A stretch of 40,479 nucleotides of DNA from Sphingobacteriia bacterium. Its GTDB lineage: Bacteria > Bacteroidota > Bacteroidia > Chitinophagales > Chitinophagaceae. The stretch's first letter is position 1, and every line of letters begins with the position of its first letter. Below, piece after piece: positions 18,435 through 27,165 of this stretch. Where the stretch lies: NCBI GenBank assembly GCA_015999745.1, contig JAECQP010000031.1, positions 1-40,479 of the forward strand, read 5' to 3'. Below the pieces are notes generated by a model that was given only the letters and a program-made list of their open reading frames with translations, was not told the DNA's origin and made no database searches. The position numbers and the translations under genes are program-made.

Positions 18435-19007
18435 TTATTTGATTAATTGGTCAACAATGGCTTTCTCGATAGCAACGAAATCTGCTTTACCACTAATCCG
18501 GGCGAGTTGTACTCCGGCCGCAAGGTTTGTCATGATCAGGAGCGCCCGTACTCTTGGGGGTTCCGGAAATCTGAACACGCCCTCTTCTTTTCCTTCCTGC
18601 AGCGTTTTTTCCACCATCCCGATCACCAGGTTAATGAGTTGCGCCACTTTGGCCTTCACGGATTCCGGAAGGGTGTTATAATCGGAAGCTACCGATCCGA
18701 TGATGCAAATACTGTCCTGGCTGGTTAATACCGAATATTTTGCGATGTACTGTTGCAGCTTTTGGCAGGGGTCCAGGTTAGCCGCTGCCAGTTGCTTTCC
18801 CAGTTGCTGATATTCGCTGATATAGGTTTCCATTACATCAGCCAGCAGGTCTGCTTTGGCAGGATAGTGATAGTGAATGGCCGCATTTTTGATATCCAGT
18901 TTCCGTGCGATATCTGCATAGCTGAACGCGTTGTAACCCAGTTGCCGCATGAGGTTCCGGGCAATGGATAAGATGGAGGATTTCGTGTCTGCCGGCTTTT
19001 CGTTCAT
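18435..19007 (-). CDS. TetR/AcrR-family transcriptional regulator
   Basis: This 190-aa protein has an N-terminal TetR helix-turn-helix at about residues 10-55 (SSILSIARNLMRQLGYNAF, YADIARKLDIKNAAIHYHYPAKADLLADVM). The remaining all-helical ligand-binding domain is like that of AcrR-type regulators. It is likely a dimeric repressor responding to a small molecule that cannot be predicted. An 18-bp near-palindrome ends 3 nt before its ATG and recurs before the next gene, arguing for autoregulation and control of the secreted protein downstream. The pair sits between the rpsG terminator and the fusA promoter, a place where the str operon is normally uninterrupted. Confidence 0.9.
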   Translation of the reverse strand: MNEKPADTKSSILSIARNLMRQLGYNAFSYADIARKLDIKNAAIHYHYPAKADLLADVMETYISEYQQLGKQLAAANLDPCQKLQQYIAKYSVLTSQDSICIIGSVASDYNTLPESVKAKVAQLINLVIGMVEKTLQEGKEEGVFRFPEPPRVRALLIMTNLAAGVQLARISGKADFVAIEKAIVDQLIK

Positions 19008-19010
19008 ATG

Positions 19011-19028
19011 CTTACTTATCAGTAAGTA
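19011..19028. promoter_or_regulatory. Putative TetR operator upstream of tetR
   Basis: The same 18-bp near-palindrome as at 18400-18417, in inverted orientation on the plus strand (CTTACTTATCAGTAAGTA). It lies directly before the regulator ATG at 19007, so binding would block transcription or translation initiation (autoregulation). Confidence 0.7.
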
Positions 19029-19069
19029 AGCAATTTAAGCAATATTTTTATTCGCCTGCTATTTGGGGC

Positions 19070-19097
19070 AAAAAAAAGCCCCGGAATTTTCCGGGGC
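19070..19097 (-). terminator. Intrinsic terminator after rpsG
   Basis: A perfect 9-bp GC-rich stem, GCCCCGGAA (19078-19086) and TTCCGGGGC (19089-19097), is followed on the minus strand by a T-run (plus A7 at 19071-19077). It ends the rpsL-rpsG transcript 20 nt after the rpsG stop. Confidence 0.9.
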
Positions 19098-19116
19098 GAT
19101 ATATCTTTTGAAAAGA

Positions 19117-19584
19117 TTAGATCTTAAAGTGAGAGAAGGCTTTGTTCGCTTCTGCCATACGGTGGGTATCTTCTTTCTTTTTGAAAGCGGCACCTTCACC
19201 TTTTGCAGCGGCCATGATCTCATTGGCCAGCTTGTCGGCCATTGTACGACCGTTTCTTTCGCGGCTGTAGCGGATCAACCACTTCATGCTCAAAGAGATT
19301 TTACGGTCGGCACGTACTTCAGCAGGAATCTGGAAAGTAGCGCCACCAATACGACGGCTTCTTACTTCAACGGCAGGAGTTACGTTCGCAATCGCTTTTT
19401 TCCATATTTCATATCCGTCTTCACCGGTAGTTTTGGAAACCTTATCTACTGCATCATAAAAGATGTTGATTGCGGTACTTTTCTTACCATCCCACATCAG
19501 GTTATTGATAAAACGGGTAACCTGTTTGTCGTTAAAACGGCCATCTGGCGCTAAGGGTAATTTTTTGGCTTGTGCTTTACGCAT
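19117..19584 (-). CDS. rpsG: Small-subunit ribosomal protein uS7
   Basis: This is a 155-aa S7, which nucleates assembly of the 30S head. It shows [37 protein letters not shown] in successive motifs, [28 protein letters not shown], and the C-terminal [16 protein letters not shown]. It lies 70 nt after rpsL and is followed by a strong terminator, so the str operon here has two genes only. fusA comes later with its own promoter. Confidence 0.97.
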   Translation of the reverse strand: MRKAQAKKLPLAPDGRFNDKQVTRFINNLMWDGKKSTAINIFYDAVDKVSKTTGEDGYEIWKKAIANVTPAVEVRSRRIGGATFQIPAEVRADRKISLSMKWLIRYSRERNGRTMADKLANEIMAAAKGEGAAFKKKEDTHRMAEANKAFSHFKI

Positions 19585-19654
19585 TGTTTAATTTTTATAT
19601 AAGGCTGATCTTCTTCAAGTATTAAAACTTTACTCAGCCTTCATGAGGAATAAA

Positions 19655-20035
19655 TTATTTCTTGGCTTTCTCTTTCTTCGTACCATACTTGGAACGGCTC
19701 TGCTTACGGTCTTTAACACCGGCAGTATCCAGACTTCCACGTACAATATGGTAACGTACACCTGGCAGATCCTTCACACGACCACCACGGATCAGTACGA
19801 TGGAGTGCTCCTGCAGGTTATGCCCTTCACCCGGGATATACGCAATCACCTCGATTTTGTTTGTCAAACGCACTTTAGCCACTTTACGTAAGGCTGAGTT
19901 TGGTTTTTTAGGAGTGGTAGTGTATACACGGGTACAAACACCACGACGCTGAGGACATGCATCCAAAGCCCTTGACTTACTCTTAGCCCTGATAATTTCG
20001 CGGCCCTTTCTAACTAATTGCTGTATTGTAGGCAT
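19655..20035 (-). CDS. rpsL: Small-subunit ribosomal protein uS12
   Basis: This is a 126-aa S12, the decoding-centre protein. [13 protein letters not shown] opens the protein and [49 protein letters not shown] and [14 protein letters not shown] follow. The lysines altered in streptomycin-resistant mutants (in TPKKPNS and GRVKDLPG) are the wild-type residues. The aspartate that is methylthiolated in some bacteria is also present in KDLPG. It heads the rpsL-rpsG unit with a consensus promoter 27 nt upstream. Confidence 0.98.
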   Translation of the reverse strand: MPTIQQLVRKGREIIRAKSKSRALDACPQRRGVCTRVYTTTPKKPNSALRKVAKVRLTNKIEVIAYIPGEGHNLQEHSIVLIRGGRVKDLPGVRYHIVRGSLDTAGVKDRKQSRSKYGTKKEKAKK

Positions 20036-20061
20036 TATAAACCATTTAAAATTTCGGACGG

Positions 20062-20091
20062 CAAAGGTAATGGCTCTGACTGAGAATCCAA
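20062..20091 (-). promoter_or_regulatory. rpsL promoter (TTG-N19-TACCTTTG)
   Basis: On the minus strand TTG (plus 20089-20091) is followed after 19 nt by TACCTTTG (plus 20062-20069), 27 nt upstream of the ATG. The remainder of the divergent 185-bp region toward the next plus-strand gene holds no exact TAnnTTTG box for that gene. Confidence 0.75.
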
Positions 20092-20220
20092 AATGTTTTG
20101 AAAAAAAAAGTATTTATTCCTTTTGAATACCCCGTTTTTTAACCCATTTTGACCAACAGGCTTGTGGATTTGATCACAACCCTGTTATTTTGAACCCGTA
20201 ACTCCGCATCCATTGATAGA

Positions 20221-23200
20221 ATGAGGCTGCGAAAGTATTGTTTTTTACTGGTCCTTGCCGGTAAAACAATTGGAACTCCCGCCCAGCAAATTGTTGGGGC
20301 CGGTTATCTGCAGAAAAAAGCGATCTGCCGGCAAAGTTTTGACGAAATCCCGGCCGCGGGAACCTATGTACTCAGCGGCAAGGGTCCTCACCTGCTCTCC
20401 TCCCCGCCCATCCAGGCTACAGAAACCGATGGATGGATATTCCGGCAAACCGGCGGAACCGGCAGCAATGCGGTATTCCTGGTGGGATCCGGAACAGGCA
20501 CCGGCCAGGGAGTATACAGTGCCGGAAGTCCGGGCAGTACAGACAGAGCGCTGGGCACACTGGCCTCCGGTTCGGGCAATTATACCATTGGGCTGGTGAT
20601 GATCAATAACACCGGTGCGGTGCTGAACAGCATTACCGTTTCTTTTACTGCAGAACAATGGCGTAAAGGTGGCTCGGGGAAACCCAACCAATGGACCTGC
20701 AAATACAAGACCGGCCGGATGGAGCAGATTGACCTGGGCAACTTGCAGGAAATACCATTGCTGAATTTCAGCTCAGTGATTACCAGTACGGGTGCGGGCA
20801 GTTTGAACGGGAATCTTCCTGCCAACCAGGCAATGATCAGCAAAACCGTCCGCATCAGCAACTGGAATCCGGGAGAACAATTATTGCTTTGCTGGGAGGA
20901 TGCGGATGAATCCGGAAGCGATGACCTGGTAGCAATAGACCAGTTTGAGTTTTCCGCGGATTATGCAGAACCGGAAGCTGTTTCGGTGAATGAATTCCTG
21001 CGCCTCTCCCCGCAAACAACCAATGCAGATACCATCCGTTATGCAATCCGGTTTGATGGGAACATTTCGGGATTAACGACCGGTAATTTTGCCCTGAAAA
21101 CAACCGGGCTGCGTTCTGCGGCCATTACCCGGCTGGAGGGCAGCGGAGCCGATTATACGGCAACCATTTATACCGGCGAAGGAGCCGGCTTACTGTTACC
21201 CGGTATTGCCAACGACAGCAACCTTATACCCGGATTACAGCAAATTCCTTTTTATGCCATCGACTCGCAATGGATCGATAAAACGGGTCCGGAGATTGTA
21301 CAGGTTGATATCCCGGATCAACCCATGAAGTGTGGAGACAGCATTCCTGTAACCATTCGCATAGCGAAGGAAACCGGCAGCTGCAGTTTACGGGAAGGCA
21401 CCCTGCACCAGCTGCCTTTAAACGGTTTCACAAAAATCAACGACAGCACCTGCACGGCGTATATCAGGCTGCCCGATGCAGGAACGGATCTGGCTGCAAC
21501 GGAAAATATTGCAACAGACATTCAACTGCAGGATTCGCTGGGCAACAAGGGTAATGCATACCATACAGGCATCGCACAAGGGAATGATCCCATTGATATC
21601 AACCTGCCGCAGCAGGTATCTTTTTATGCCAATGCAGATAGTCTGTTATATTCGGGCGATACGCTTCAACTGGTGCTCCGTTTTAGCGAACGGGTGATGC
21701 TTGCGGCTGATACTGCTGTTTTTTTTATTCCGGTAACCATTGGCAACCGGATCAGGAATATTGTTTATGCCGGAGGCAGCAACAGCGATTCACTGTTGTT
21801 CCGCTATGTGATTCAACCTAATGAAAACGACAAAGACGGAATCCGGATCTCCTCCGTTTTTTCGGAGAAGAAATTACGGATTACAGACCTTGCAGGCAAT
21901 CCTGCAACGCTATCCGTTCAATCCACCGCTATCCGGCATATCAGGGTGGATGCCATTGCACCGGAATTTTATGCGGCAGCCGATACCCTCATTGAACTAT
22001 GTGCCGGCACACAGCGTTACAGGCTCGACCCATACCTGAAAGCCAACAACAATTCAGACGAGTTGCTCACCTGGAAATTATACCATGCACCCAACCAGGT
22101 AAGCATTTCAAAAAACACAGATCAGCAATACAGCAGTTCACCTACCCTGCTACCACAGGATATTTTCTATGAAAACCAACCCGGATACACAGGAGCTGAT
22201 TCCTGTGTATTCCTTTTAACCGATGGAGGAAATACCGTTTTTAAAAAAATCCGTTTCCGGATCAGCCCTCCCATAACCGAAAACCGGATTGAAGGGCAAC
22301 AGGAAATCTGCAGTGGTTCCATACCTCAATTGCTGATCGGTTTCGATTCCGGAACACCCGATAGCAGCTCCGGCTTTTTGTGGGAATACAGTACCGTTTC
22401 GGACAGTATGGGATTTGTTGCAGCAACGGGACCAAACCGGGAAAAAAATTATCAACCTGCTGCAATCACCCAAACCACCTGGTTCAGAAGAAAGGGTATG
22501 AACGGTTCCTGTACCAGCTTTTCCAATACCCTGAAAATTCAGGCAAGGAGTAAAGCATTCTGGACAGGAGAAGCCGATAACGACTGGCAAAATAAAAACA
22601 ACTGGTGCGGAACAACATTGCCGGCCAACACAGACACCGTATACATTTCATCAGCCTGCATACACCACCCTGAGATCCGTTCAACGGCCGGCTGCAGTGT
22701 ATTGTTATTGCCTGTAAACGCTACACTTAACATCACCGGCACTTTGCGGATCGGTCAACAGATCCTGAGCGATACTGCTGCAGTAAATGCCCTAAACGGA
22801 ACAATCATTTTAAACGGAGCCAATCCACAGTCCTTCAACAGCAGTTGTTTGAAAGAAAAAACAGTCGGGCAACTGGTCATCAACAATCCTTCGGGCGTAC
22901 TACTTACGGACACCATCAAAATCAGTCAGTCTCTGCAACTCCTGAAAGGACAGTTGCAAACCAACAACCGGTTGCACCTGAAATACGGTTCTTCCGTTGG
23001 TACCATTTCCAATGGAGCTTCCATCAACGGAACAGTATGGGCCGGGCATCCGTTCAGCAGGTATTACAACCAACCGCTCCTTGCAGGACATCCTTTCAAC
23101 AGTTCCATGAACGATTCTATGCCCAACAATGCAGTGGTCATCTATTACAACGACCCAATGACCAACAGGGATTCTTTCAGCATCTGGCAAAACTGGAAAA

Positions 23201-24345
23201 CGGGAAACAGTGATCCTTCCTTACCGGTCAATCGCTGGAAGCCTTACCAGGGCGTGTTGCTGAAACCTGCCCGGGCAGAAGATACGGCCCGATTAAACGA
23301 TCCGGTTGTACCGGCTTTATTCAATGGAGCGCTCAACACGGGATTACAACAAATTCCCTTGAAGCGAAATGAATATGCAGGGTTCAATGTAATTGCCAAT
23401 CCCTTTCCGGCACCGGTAGATTTGTCTGCCTGCATCAGAGGAAGTAATACCTCCCGTTATTACTGGGTATGGAACAAAGCCCAGGGAATACAGGGCGGGT
23501 TTATACCCCTGCCCGCTACGCAATCTGTTGTAGTTAATCCATACGAAGCCTTCATTGCGGCCTGCATCGGCAGCAGCGAAGACCTGTTGCAGGTGCCGGA
23601 AGAAAGTAAAACAGATCGGTGGAGCGAAGGGACCAGGCCTTTGTTCCGGGAAGAAAACGGGTATTGCATTGAACTGGGTATTTATTCCGGACAACAATTC
23701 TGGGATCGTTTGGTACTACTGGAAAATCCGGGAGCAAGAAATACATCAGATTCGCTGGACGCATTGAAACTGTACAATCCCGACCTGAACTGTTACAGCA
23801 GAAGCAGTGACGGAAAAAAACTGGCAGTGGATGCCAGGAAGCTGGACAGCGCCGCAAAAATTTTCATCAGGGTAGAAACAGACCTGAACCAGTCTTTCTA
23901 CTTTAAAGCAGAGCAGGCATTTCTTCCTGCCAATAACCAGTTGGTGCTACACGATCATTATACCAATCAATGGATGCCGCTCCAAAAAGACAGCATGCTT
24001 CATTTCAGTTTCTCCGCCGACCCTGCAAGCAGAATGGCCGACCGTTTTGAAATCAGCCGGCTGATACCCATGGGAGATCTTCGCCGGCTGATCCGGAGCC
24101 TGGTCTTAAAACTGTTTCCTAATCCGGCGGTGGATTGGTTAACCGTAGGATTTGATGCAAATGCAGGCGGCCCAACAACATTGCAGATATACACGCTCTC
24201 CGGCGCACTGGTCAAATCGGTAAGCCTGGGCAACCTGCAAAAAGGAACGGCGCAGGTTCCACTCAAAGAATTAACACCCGGCTCCTATCTGCTGCAACTG
24301 ATCTGTGGAGACCAGCAGAAAACCATCCCCTTCCTGAAACAATAA
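20221..24345 (+). CDS. Large multidomain exoprotein with T9SS sorting tail
   Basis: This 1374-aa secreted protein has a signal-like N terminus (MRLRKYCFLLVLAGKTIG, then TPAQQ). Residues of about 35-250 resemble the jelly-roll start of Bacteroidota exoproteins (FDEIPAAGTY, FGNYTIGL-like NYTIGLVMINNTGAVLNS, ITVSFTAEQWRKGG). The middle consists of Ig/cadherin-like beta modules. Around residue 780 is the segment FWTGEADNDWQNKNNWCG common to autotransported surface proteins of the phylum. The last 80 residues (LKLFPNPAVDWLTV through LKELTPGSYLLQLICGDQQKTIPFLKQ) form a type A T9SS C-terminal sorting domain. It is probably exported across the outer membrane and cleaved. No catalytic domain was recognised. 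It is divergent from rpsL and ends in a hairpin terminator. Confidence 0.85.
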   Translation: MRLRKYCFLLVLAGKTIGTPAQQIVGAGYLQKKAICRQSFDEIPAAGTYVLSGKGPHLLSSPPIQATETDGWIFRQTGGTGSNAVFLVGSGTGTGQGVYSAGSPGSTDRALGTLASGSGNYTIGLVMINNTGAVLNSITVSFTAEQWRKGGSGKPNQWTCKYKTGRMEQIDLGNLQEIPLLNFSSVITSTGAGSLNGNLPANQAMISKTVRISNWNPGEQLLLCWEDADESGSDDLVAIDQFEFSADYAEPEAVSVNEFLRLSPQTTNADTIRYAIRFDGNISGLTTGNFALKTTGLRSAAITRLEGSGADYTATIYTGEGAGLLLPGIANDSNLIPGLQQIPFYAIDSQWIDKTGPEIVQVDIPDQPMKCGDSIPVTIRIAKETGSCSLREGTLHQLPLNGFTKINDSTCTAYIRLPDAGTDLAATENIATDIQLQDSLGNKGNAYHTGIAQGNDPIDINLPQQVSFYANADSLLYSGDTLQLVLRFSERVMLAADTAVFFIPVTIGNRIRNIVYAGGSNSDSLLFRYVIQPNENDKDGIRISSVFSEKKLRITDLAGNPATLSVQSTAIRHIRVDAIAPEFYAAADTLIELCAGTQRYRLDPYLKANNNSDELLTWKLYHAPNQVSISKNTDQQYSSSPTLLPQDIFYENQPGYTGADSCVFLLTDGGNTVFKKIRFRISPPITENRIEGQQEICSGSIPQLLIGFDSGTPDSSSGFLWEYSTVSDSMGFVAATGPNREKNYQPAAITQTTWFRRKGMNGSCTSFSNTLKIQARSKAFWTGEADNDWQNKNNWCGTTLPANTDTVYISSACIHHPEIRSTAGCSVLLLPVNATLNITGTLRIGQQILSDTAAVNALNGTIILNGANPQSFNSSCLKEKTVGQLVINNPSGVLLTDTIKISQSLQLLKGQLQTNNRLHLKYGSSVGTISNGASINGTVWAGHPFSRYYNQPLLAGHPFNSSMNDSMPNNAVVIYYNDPMTNRDSFSIWQNWKTGNSDPSLPVNRWKPYQGVLLKPARAEDTARLNDPVVPALFNGALNTGLQQIPLKRNEYAGFNVIANPFPAPVDLSACIRGSNTSRYYWVWNKAQGIQGGFIPLPATQSVVVNPYEAFIAACIGSSEDLLQVPEESKTDRWSEGTRPLFREENGYCIELGIYSGQQFWDRLVLLENPGARNTSDSLDALKLYNPDLNCYSRSSDGKKLAVDARKLDSAAKIFIRVETDLNQSFYFKAEQAFLPANNQLVLHDHYTNQWMPLQKDSMLHFSFSADPASRMADRFEISRLIPMGDLRRLIRSLVLKLFPNPAVDWLTVGFDANAGGPTTLQIYTLSGALVKSVSLGNLQKGTAQVPLKELTPGSYLLQLICGDQQKTIPFLKQ

Positions 24346-24366
24346 ATGCCCCAATGGGGCATTTAT
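24342..24366. terminator. Bidirectional hairpin between the exoprotein gene and ilvE
   Basis: 12-bp arms ATAAATGCCCCA (24342-24353) and TGGGGCATTTAT (24355-24366) flank a single base. The exoprotein stop codon lies inside the left arm. The symmetric A/T flanks suit termination in both directions for the convergent genes. Confidence 0.7.
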
Positions 24367-24389
24367 GATATATGATTATTAAAAGGCAA

Positions 24390-25454
24390 TCAGATCTTGT
24401 ACAACCAACCATGCGTATCCGCTGATTTGCCTTTACGGATAGCATCCAGGCGCTTCTTGAGTTCGGGAGCAACGGTCCATTTGTCTGTATCAAAGTTCAT
24501 GATAAAATCTTTGTAACGCAGTTCCTTAATCAGGGAAATGGTAGCGGCAGTTCCGGCCCCGAATACCTCGGTAAACAAGCCTGCTTTATAAGCTTCAATC
24601 AACTCATCAATACTGATGCGCTTCTCAGCCACTTCAATTCCCATGTCTTTCAACACCTGCAGAGAACTGTTACGGGTTACACCCGCCAGGATGGTACCTT
24701 CTTCCAAAGATGGTGTAATGGCAACATTGTTGACAACAAAGAATACATTCATCATGCCTACTTCCTGCAGATACTTGTGCTCAAAAGCATCGGTCCAGAG
24801 TACCTGATCATAACCCAGTTCACGGGCTTTGGCGGTAGGATACATGCTGGCTCCATAATTACCCGCATTCTTGGAGAAGCCGACCCCACCGGCAACGGCA
24901 CGGGTATATTTCTCTTCCACATAAATACGCATCGGCGCGCTGTAATATGGACCGGTAGGGCTCAGGAGTATAATGAACTTATAGGTTTCAGAAGGTTTAA
25001 CACCCAGTACGGCATCTGTCGCAAACATAAAGGGACGGATGTATAAAGAATGGTCTTCATAGGCAGGTACCCAGTCTCTGTCGAGATCTATCAGGGTTTT
25101 CATACCATCCATAAAGATTTCTTCCGGAACCTGCGGCATCTGCATTCTTTCGGCAGACAGGTTGAATCTTATAAAATTCTCAAATGGACGAAAAACTGCA
25201 ACATTACCCCGATCATCCTTATAGGCTTTGATTCCTTCAAAAATAGACTGACCGTAATGCAGGGCTGCCAGGGATGGCTCTAACTGCAATGCCTGGTAAG
25301 GCATGATTTCCACACTTTTCCAGGCTCCGTCTGCATACTCTGCTACCAGCATATGGTCTGTAAAATAGTGACCAAAAGGTGCATTCTCCAGCGGCTGATC
25401 ATTCAACCTCGAACGGGTTGTGCGTTTAATGTTTATGTCCATCACTGCGTTCAT
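24390..25454 (-). CDS. ilvE: Branched-chain amino acid aminotransferase
   Basis: This is a 354-aa PLP-dependent fold-type IV aminotransferase interconverting leucine, isoleucine and valine with their 2-oxo acids. Signatures include HYGQSIFEGIKAYK, the PLP-lysine region VGFSKNAGNYGASM, GYDQVLWTDAFEHKYLQEVGMMNVFFV, and TILAGVTRNSSLQVL. This is the larger BCAT subtype typical of Bacteroidota and eukaryotes. The ATG at 25454 is chosen; another ATG at 25442 would shorten it by four residues, and the longer frame to 25481 is not expected. It appears monocistronic. Confidence 0.94.
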   Translation of the reverse strand: MNAVMDINIKRTTRSRLNDQPLENAPFGHYFTDHMLVAEYADGAWKSVEIMPYQALQLEPSLAALHYGQSIFEGIKAYKDDRGNVAVFRPFENFIRFNLSAERMQMPQVPEEIFMDGMKTLIDLDRDWVPAYEDHSLYIRPFMFATDAVLGVKPSETYKFIILLSPTGPYYSAPMRIYVEEKYTRAVAGGVGFSKNAGNYGASMYPTAKARELGYDQVLWTDAFEHKYLQEVGMMNVFFVVNNVAITPSLEEGTILAGVTRNSSLQVLKDMGIEVAEKRISIDELIEAYKAGLFTEVFGAGTAATISLIKELRYKDFIMNFDTDKWTVAPELKKRLDAIRKGKSADTHGWLYKI

Positions 25455-25528
25455 AGTTTTATATTTGGTGCAAAGAAACAAAAAAATAAAAAGCTAACGC
25501 TTGTTAATATTGCAAAAGCAAAAAAATA

Positions 25529-26137
25529 ATGCAGAACATATTACCGGATTTTATACTGGCTGACCTATATCCCAACAGTTTGGTGCTGGTGGAGGGCAAT
25601 CACACGCCTCACCAGGCAGCGGCAGCCGAAACAGCACCGGGTGCAACGGGGACTTTAACAGCCGCACCGGCAACAGCAGCCCGAACAACACCAGGCGCAC
25701 CAGCAAAAGCAACCCCAATCGTCAAAGCGGCAAAACCGCAACAATGGTTTCTCGGGAACAACGGCAAAAAAATTACCATACTGGTCAGTGAGCCCGATGC
25801 CGTGTACCTCAACGAAGATCACCTGAACTTCCTCACGAAGATACTGGGCGCCTGCCAGCTCAACATTGGCGATGTGGCCATTGTGAACACGCTGCATCAA
25901 CCTGTAACATTCAATGAAATTAAAAAAGAGCTTGATCCGGAAGTTTGTATCCTGTTTAACGTTGCATCCGGAAACATAGAATTACCCTTTACCGTACCGC
26001 ATTACCAGGTACAGCAATTTGGGGGCACGCGTTTTTTACTGGCGCCTGCTTTTACTGCTTTCAATGAGCAGGCTGCAGATGCCAAACTGGAGAAAACCAA
26101 ATTATGGGTCAGTCTCAAAAAAATATTCAATCTCTAA
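25529..26137 (+). CDS. Conserved hypothetical protein, possibly HolD (DNA pol III psi)-like
   Basis: This 202-aa cytoplasmic protein begins LPDFILADLYPNSLVLVEGN. A roughly 45-residue Ala/Pro/Thr-rich low-complexity linker (about residues 28-72) follows. A globular part then reads KKITILVSEPDAVYLNEDHL, FLTKILGACQLNIGDVAIVN, FGGTRFLLAPAF and a terminal KLWVSLKKIFNL. The order of elements (short N-terminal peptide, linker, Rossmann-like core, basic LW-x-x-L-K tail) resembles the psi subunit HolD of the clamp-loader. The identity is low by eye and was not tested. It precedes the dITP/XTP pyrophosphatase by 9 nt, in the same operon. Function remains uncertain. Confidence 0.6.
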   Translation: MQNILPDFILADLYPNSLVLVEGNHTPHQAAAAETAPGATGTLTAAPATAARTTPGAPAKATPIVKAAKPQQWFLGNNGKKITILVSEPDAVYLNEDHLNFLTKILGACQLNIGDVAIVNTLHQPVTFNEIKKELDPEVCILFNVASGNIELPFTVPHYQVQQFGGTRFLLAPAFTAFNEQAADAKLEKTKLWVSLKKIFNL

Positions 26138-26146
26138 ATATCCCCC

Positions 26147-26734
26147 ATGCTGATTACCGAATTAATCTTTGCTACCAACAATGCCAATAAAGTAAAAGAG
26201 ATCAAATCTGTTGTGGGAGAACAGCTGGCAATCATTTCGCTGGAAGATGCCGGCATAGACATTGATATTCCGGAACCCCACGATACGCTGGAAGCCAATG
26301 CTTCTGAAAAATCCTTTGTGATCCATACGCTTACCGGCAAAAACTGTTTCAGCGAAGACACCGGGCTGGAAGTGACTGCATTGAATGGCGCGCCGGGTGT
26401 AAAAAGTGCGAGGTACGCAGGTGACGGAAGAAATTTCCAGGCCAATATTGACCAGTTGCTGAACAACCTCCACGGGCAAACCGACAGAAGCGCACAGTTC
26501 AGAACGGTTGTATCACTGATCTGGAACGAAAAGGAATACCTCTTTGAGGGAATCTGCAAAGGCACTATTCTGAAGGAGCAAAGAGGGCAGGACGGATTTG
26601 GTTATGATCCTGTATTTGTTCCGGAAAGCGCTTTAAAATCATTTGCAGAAATGAGTATGGAAGAGAAAAATCAGTACAGTCACAGAAAGAAAGCCATCAG
26701 CCAGCTGGTAGCGTTTCTGCAGAAACATCTTTAA
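26147..26734 (+). CDS. rdgB: Non-canonical purine NTP (XTP/dITP) pyrophosphatase
   Basis: This 195-aa HAM1/RdgB-family enzyme hydrolyses ITP, dITP and XTP to monophosphates and pyrophosphate, cleaning the nucleotide pool. The substrate-binding signature is FATNNANKVKEI at the N terminus. The metal and base-binding residues lie in CFSEDTGLEV, GAPGVKSARYAG, and the C-terminal GQDGFGYDPVFVPE followed by KNQYSHRKKA. Length is typical. It lies in a three-gene operon with the preceding conserved protein and the following thioesterase, whose ATG is 2 nt downstream. Confidence 0.95.
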   Translation: MLITELIFATNNANKVKEIKSVVGEQLAIISLEDAGIDIDIPEPHDTLEANASEKSFVIHTLTGKNCFSEDTGLEVTALNGAPGVKSARYAGDGRNFQANIDQLLNNLHGQTDRSAQFRTVVSLIWNEKEYLFEGICKGTILKEQRGQDGFGYDPVFVPESALKSFAEMSMEEKNQYSHRKKAISQLVAFLQKHL

Positions 26735-26736
26735 TC

Positions 26737-27165
26737 ATGAACAGAATTAAACTCAGCATACCCGATCGGTTTTCGTTCAGCACCAGCATGCAGATCCGGG
26801 TTACAGACCTTAACTACGGTAATCATGTGGGCAACGATACCATTCTTTCCATCCTTCAGGAAGCCCGGCAGCAATTCCTGGCATCAAGGGGTTACAGGGA
26901 ACTGGATATGGAAGGATACGGCCTGATCATGGCCGATGCAGTGGTTGAATACAAGCGAGAAATCAAATACCCCGGCAATATACTGGTGTCGGTGAATGCG
27001 CAGGATTTTGACAAAATGGGGTTTGATATTTTTTATAAGATTGAACTGATCAGTTCCGAAGGGCCTGTACTTGCGGTAAAAGCAAAAAGCGGGATGATGT
27101 TGTATGACTACGGCACACAGAAAAAAGCTTCCATGACAGAGGTCATTGTTCAAAAACTAAGCTGA
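26737..27165 (+). CDS. Acyl-CoA thioesterase, 4HBT/YbgC-like hotdog family
   Basis: This is a 142-aa single-hotdog protein. The 4HBT active-site motif reads RVTDLNYGNHVGNDTILSIL (the NHVGN turn stands in for the usual D-x-x-GHVNN). The remaining strands include VEYKREIKYPGNILVSVNA and GFDIFYKIELI. It likely cleaves fatty acyl-CoA or a related thioester in the cytosol. Its 3' end overlaps the convergent aroE gene by 9 bp. It follows rdgB directly and is probably co-transcribed. Confidence 0.88.
   Translation: MNRIKLSIPDRFSFSTSMQIRVTDLNYGNHVGNDTILSILQEARQQFLASRGYRELDMEGYGLIMADAVVEYKREIKYPGNILVSVNAQDFDKMGFDIFYKIELISSEGPVLAVKAKSGMMLYDYGTQKKASMTEVIVQKLS

Noticed and set aside
25460..25467. TATATTTG as promoter for the HolD-like operon
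   Set aside because: It fits TAnnTTTG, but there is no TTG at proper spacing and the box overlaps the ilvE start on the opposite strand; too weak to call.
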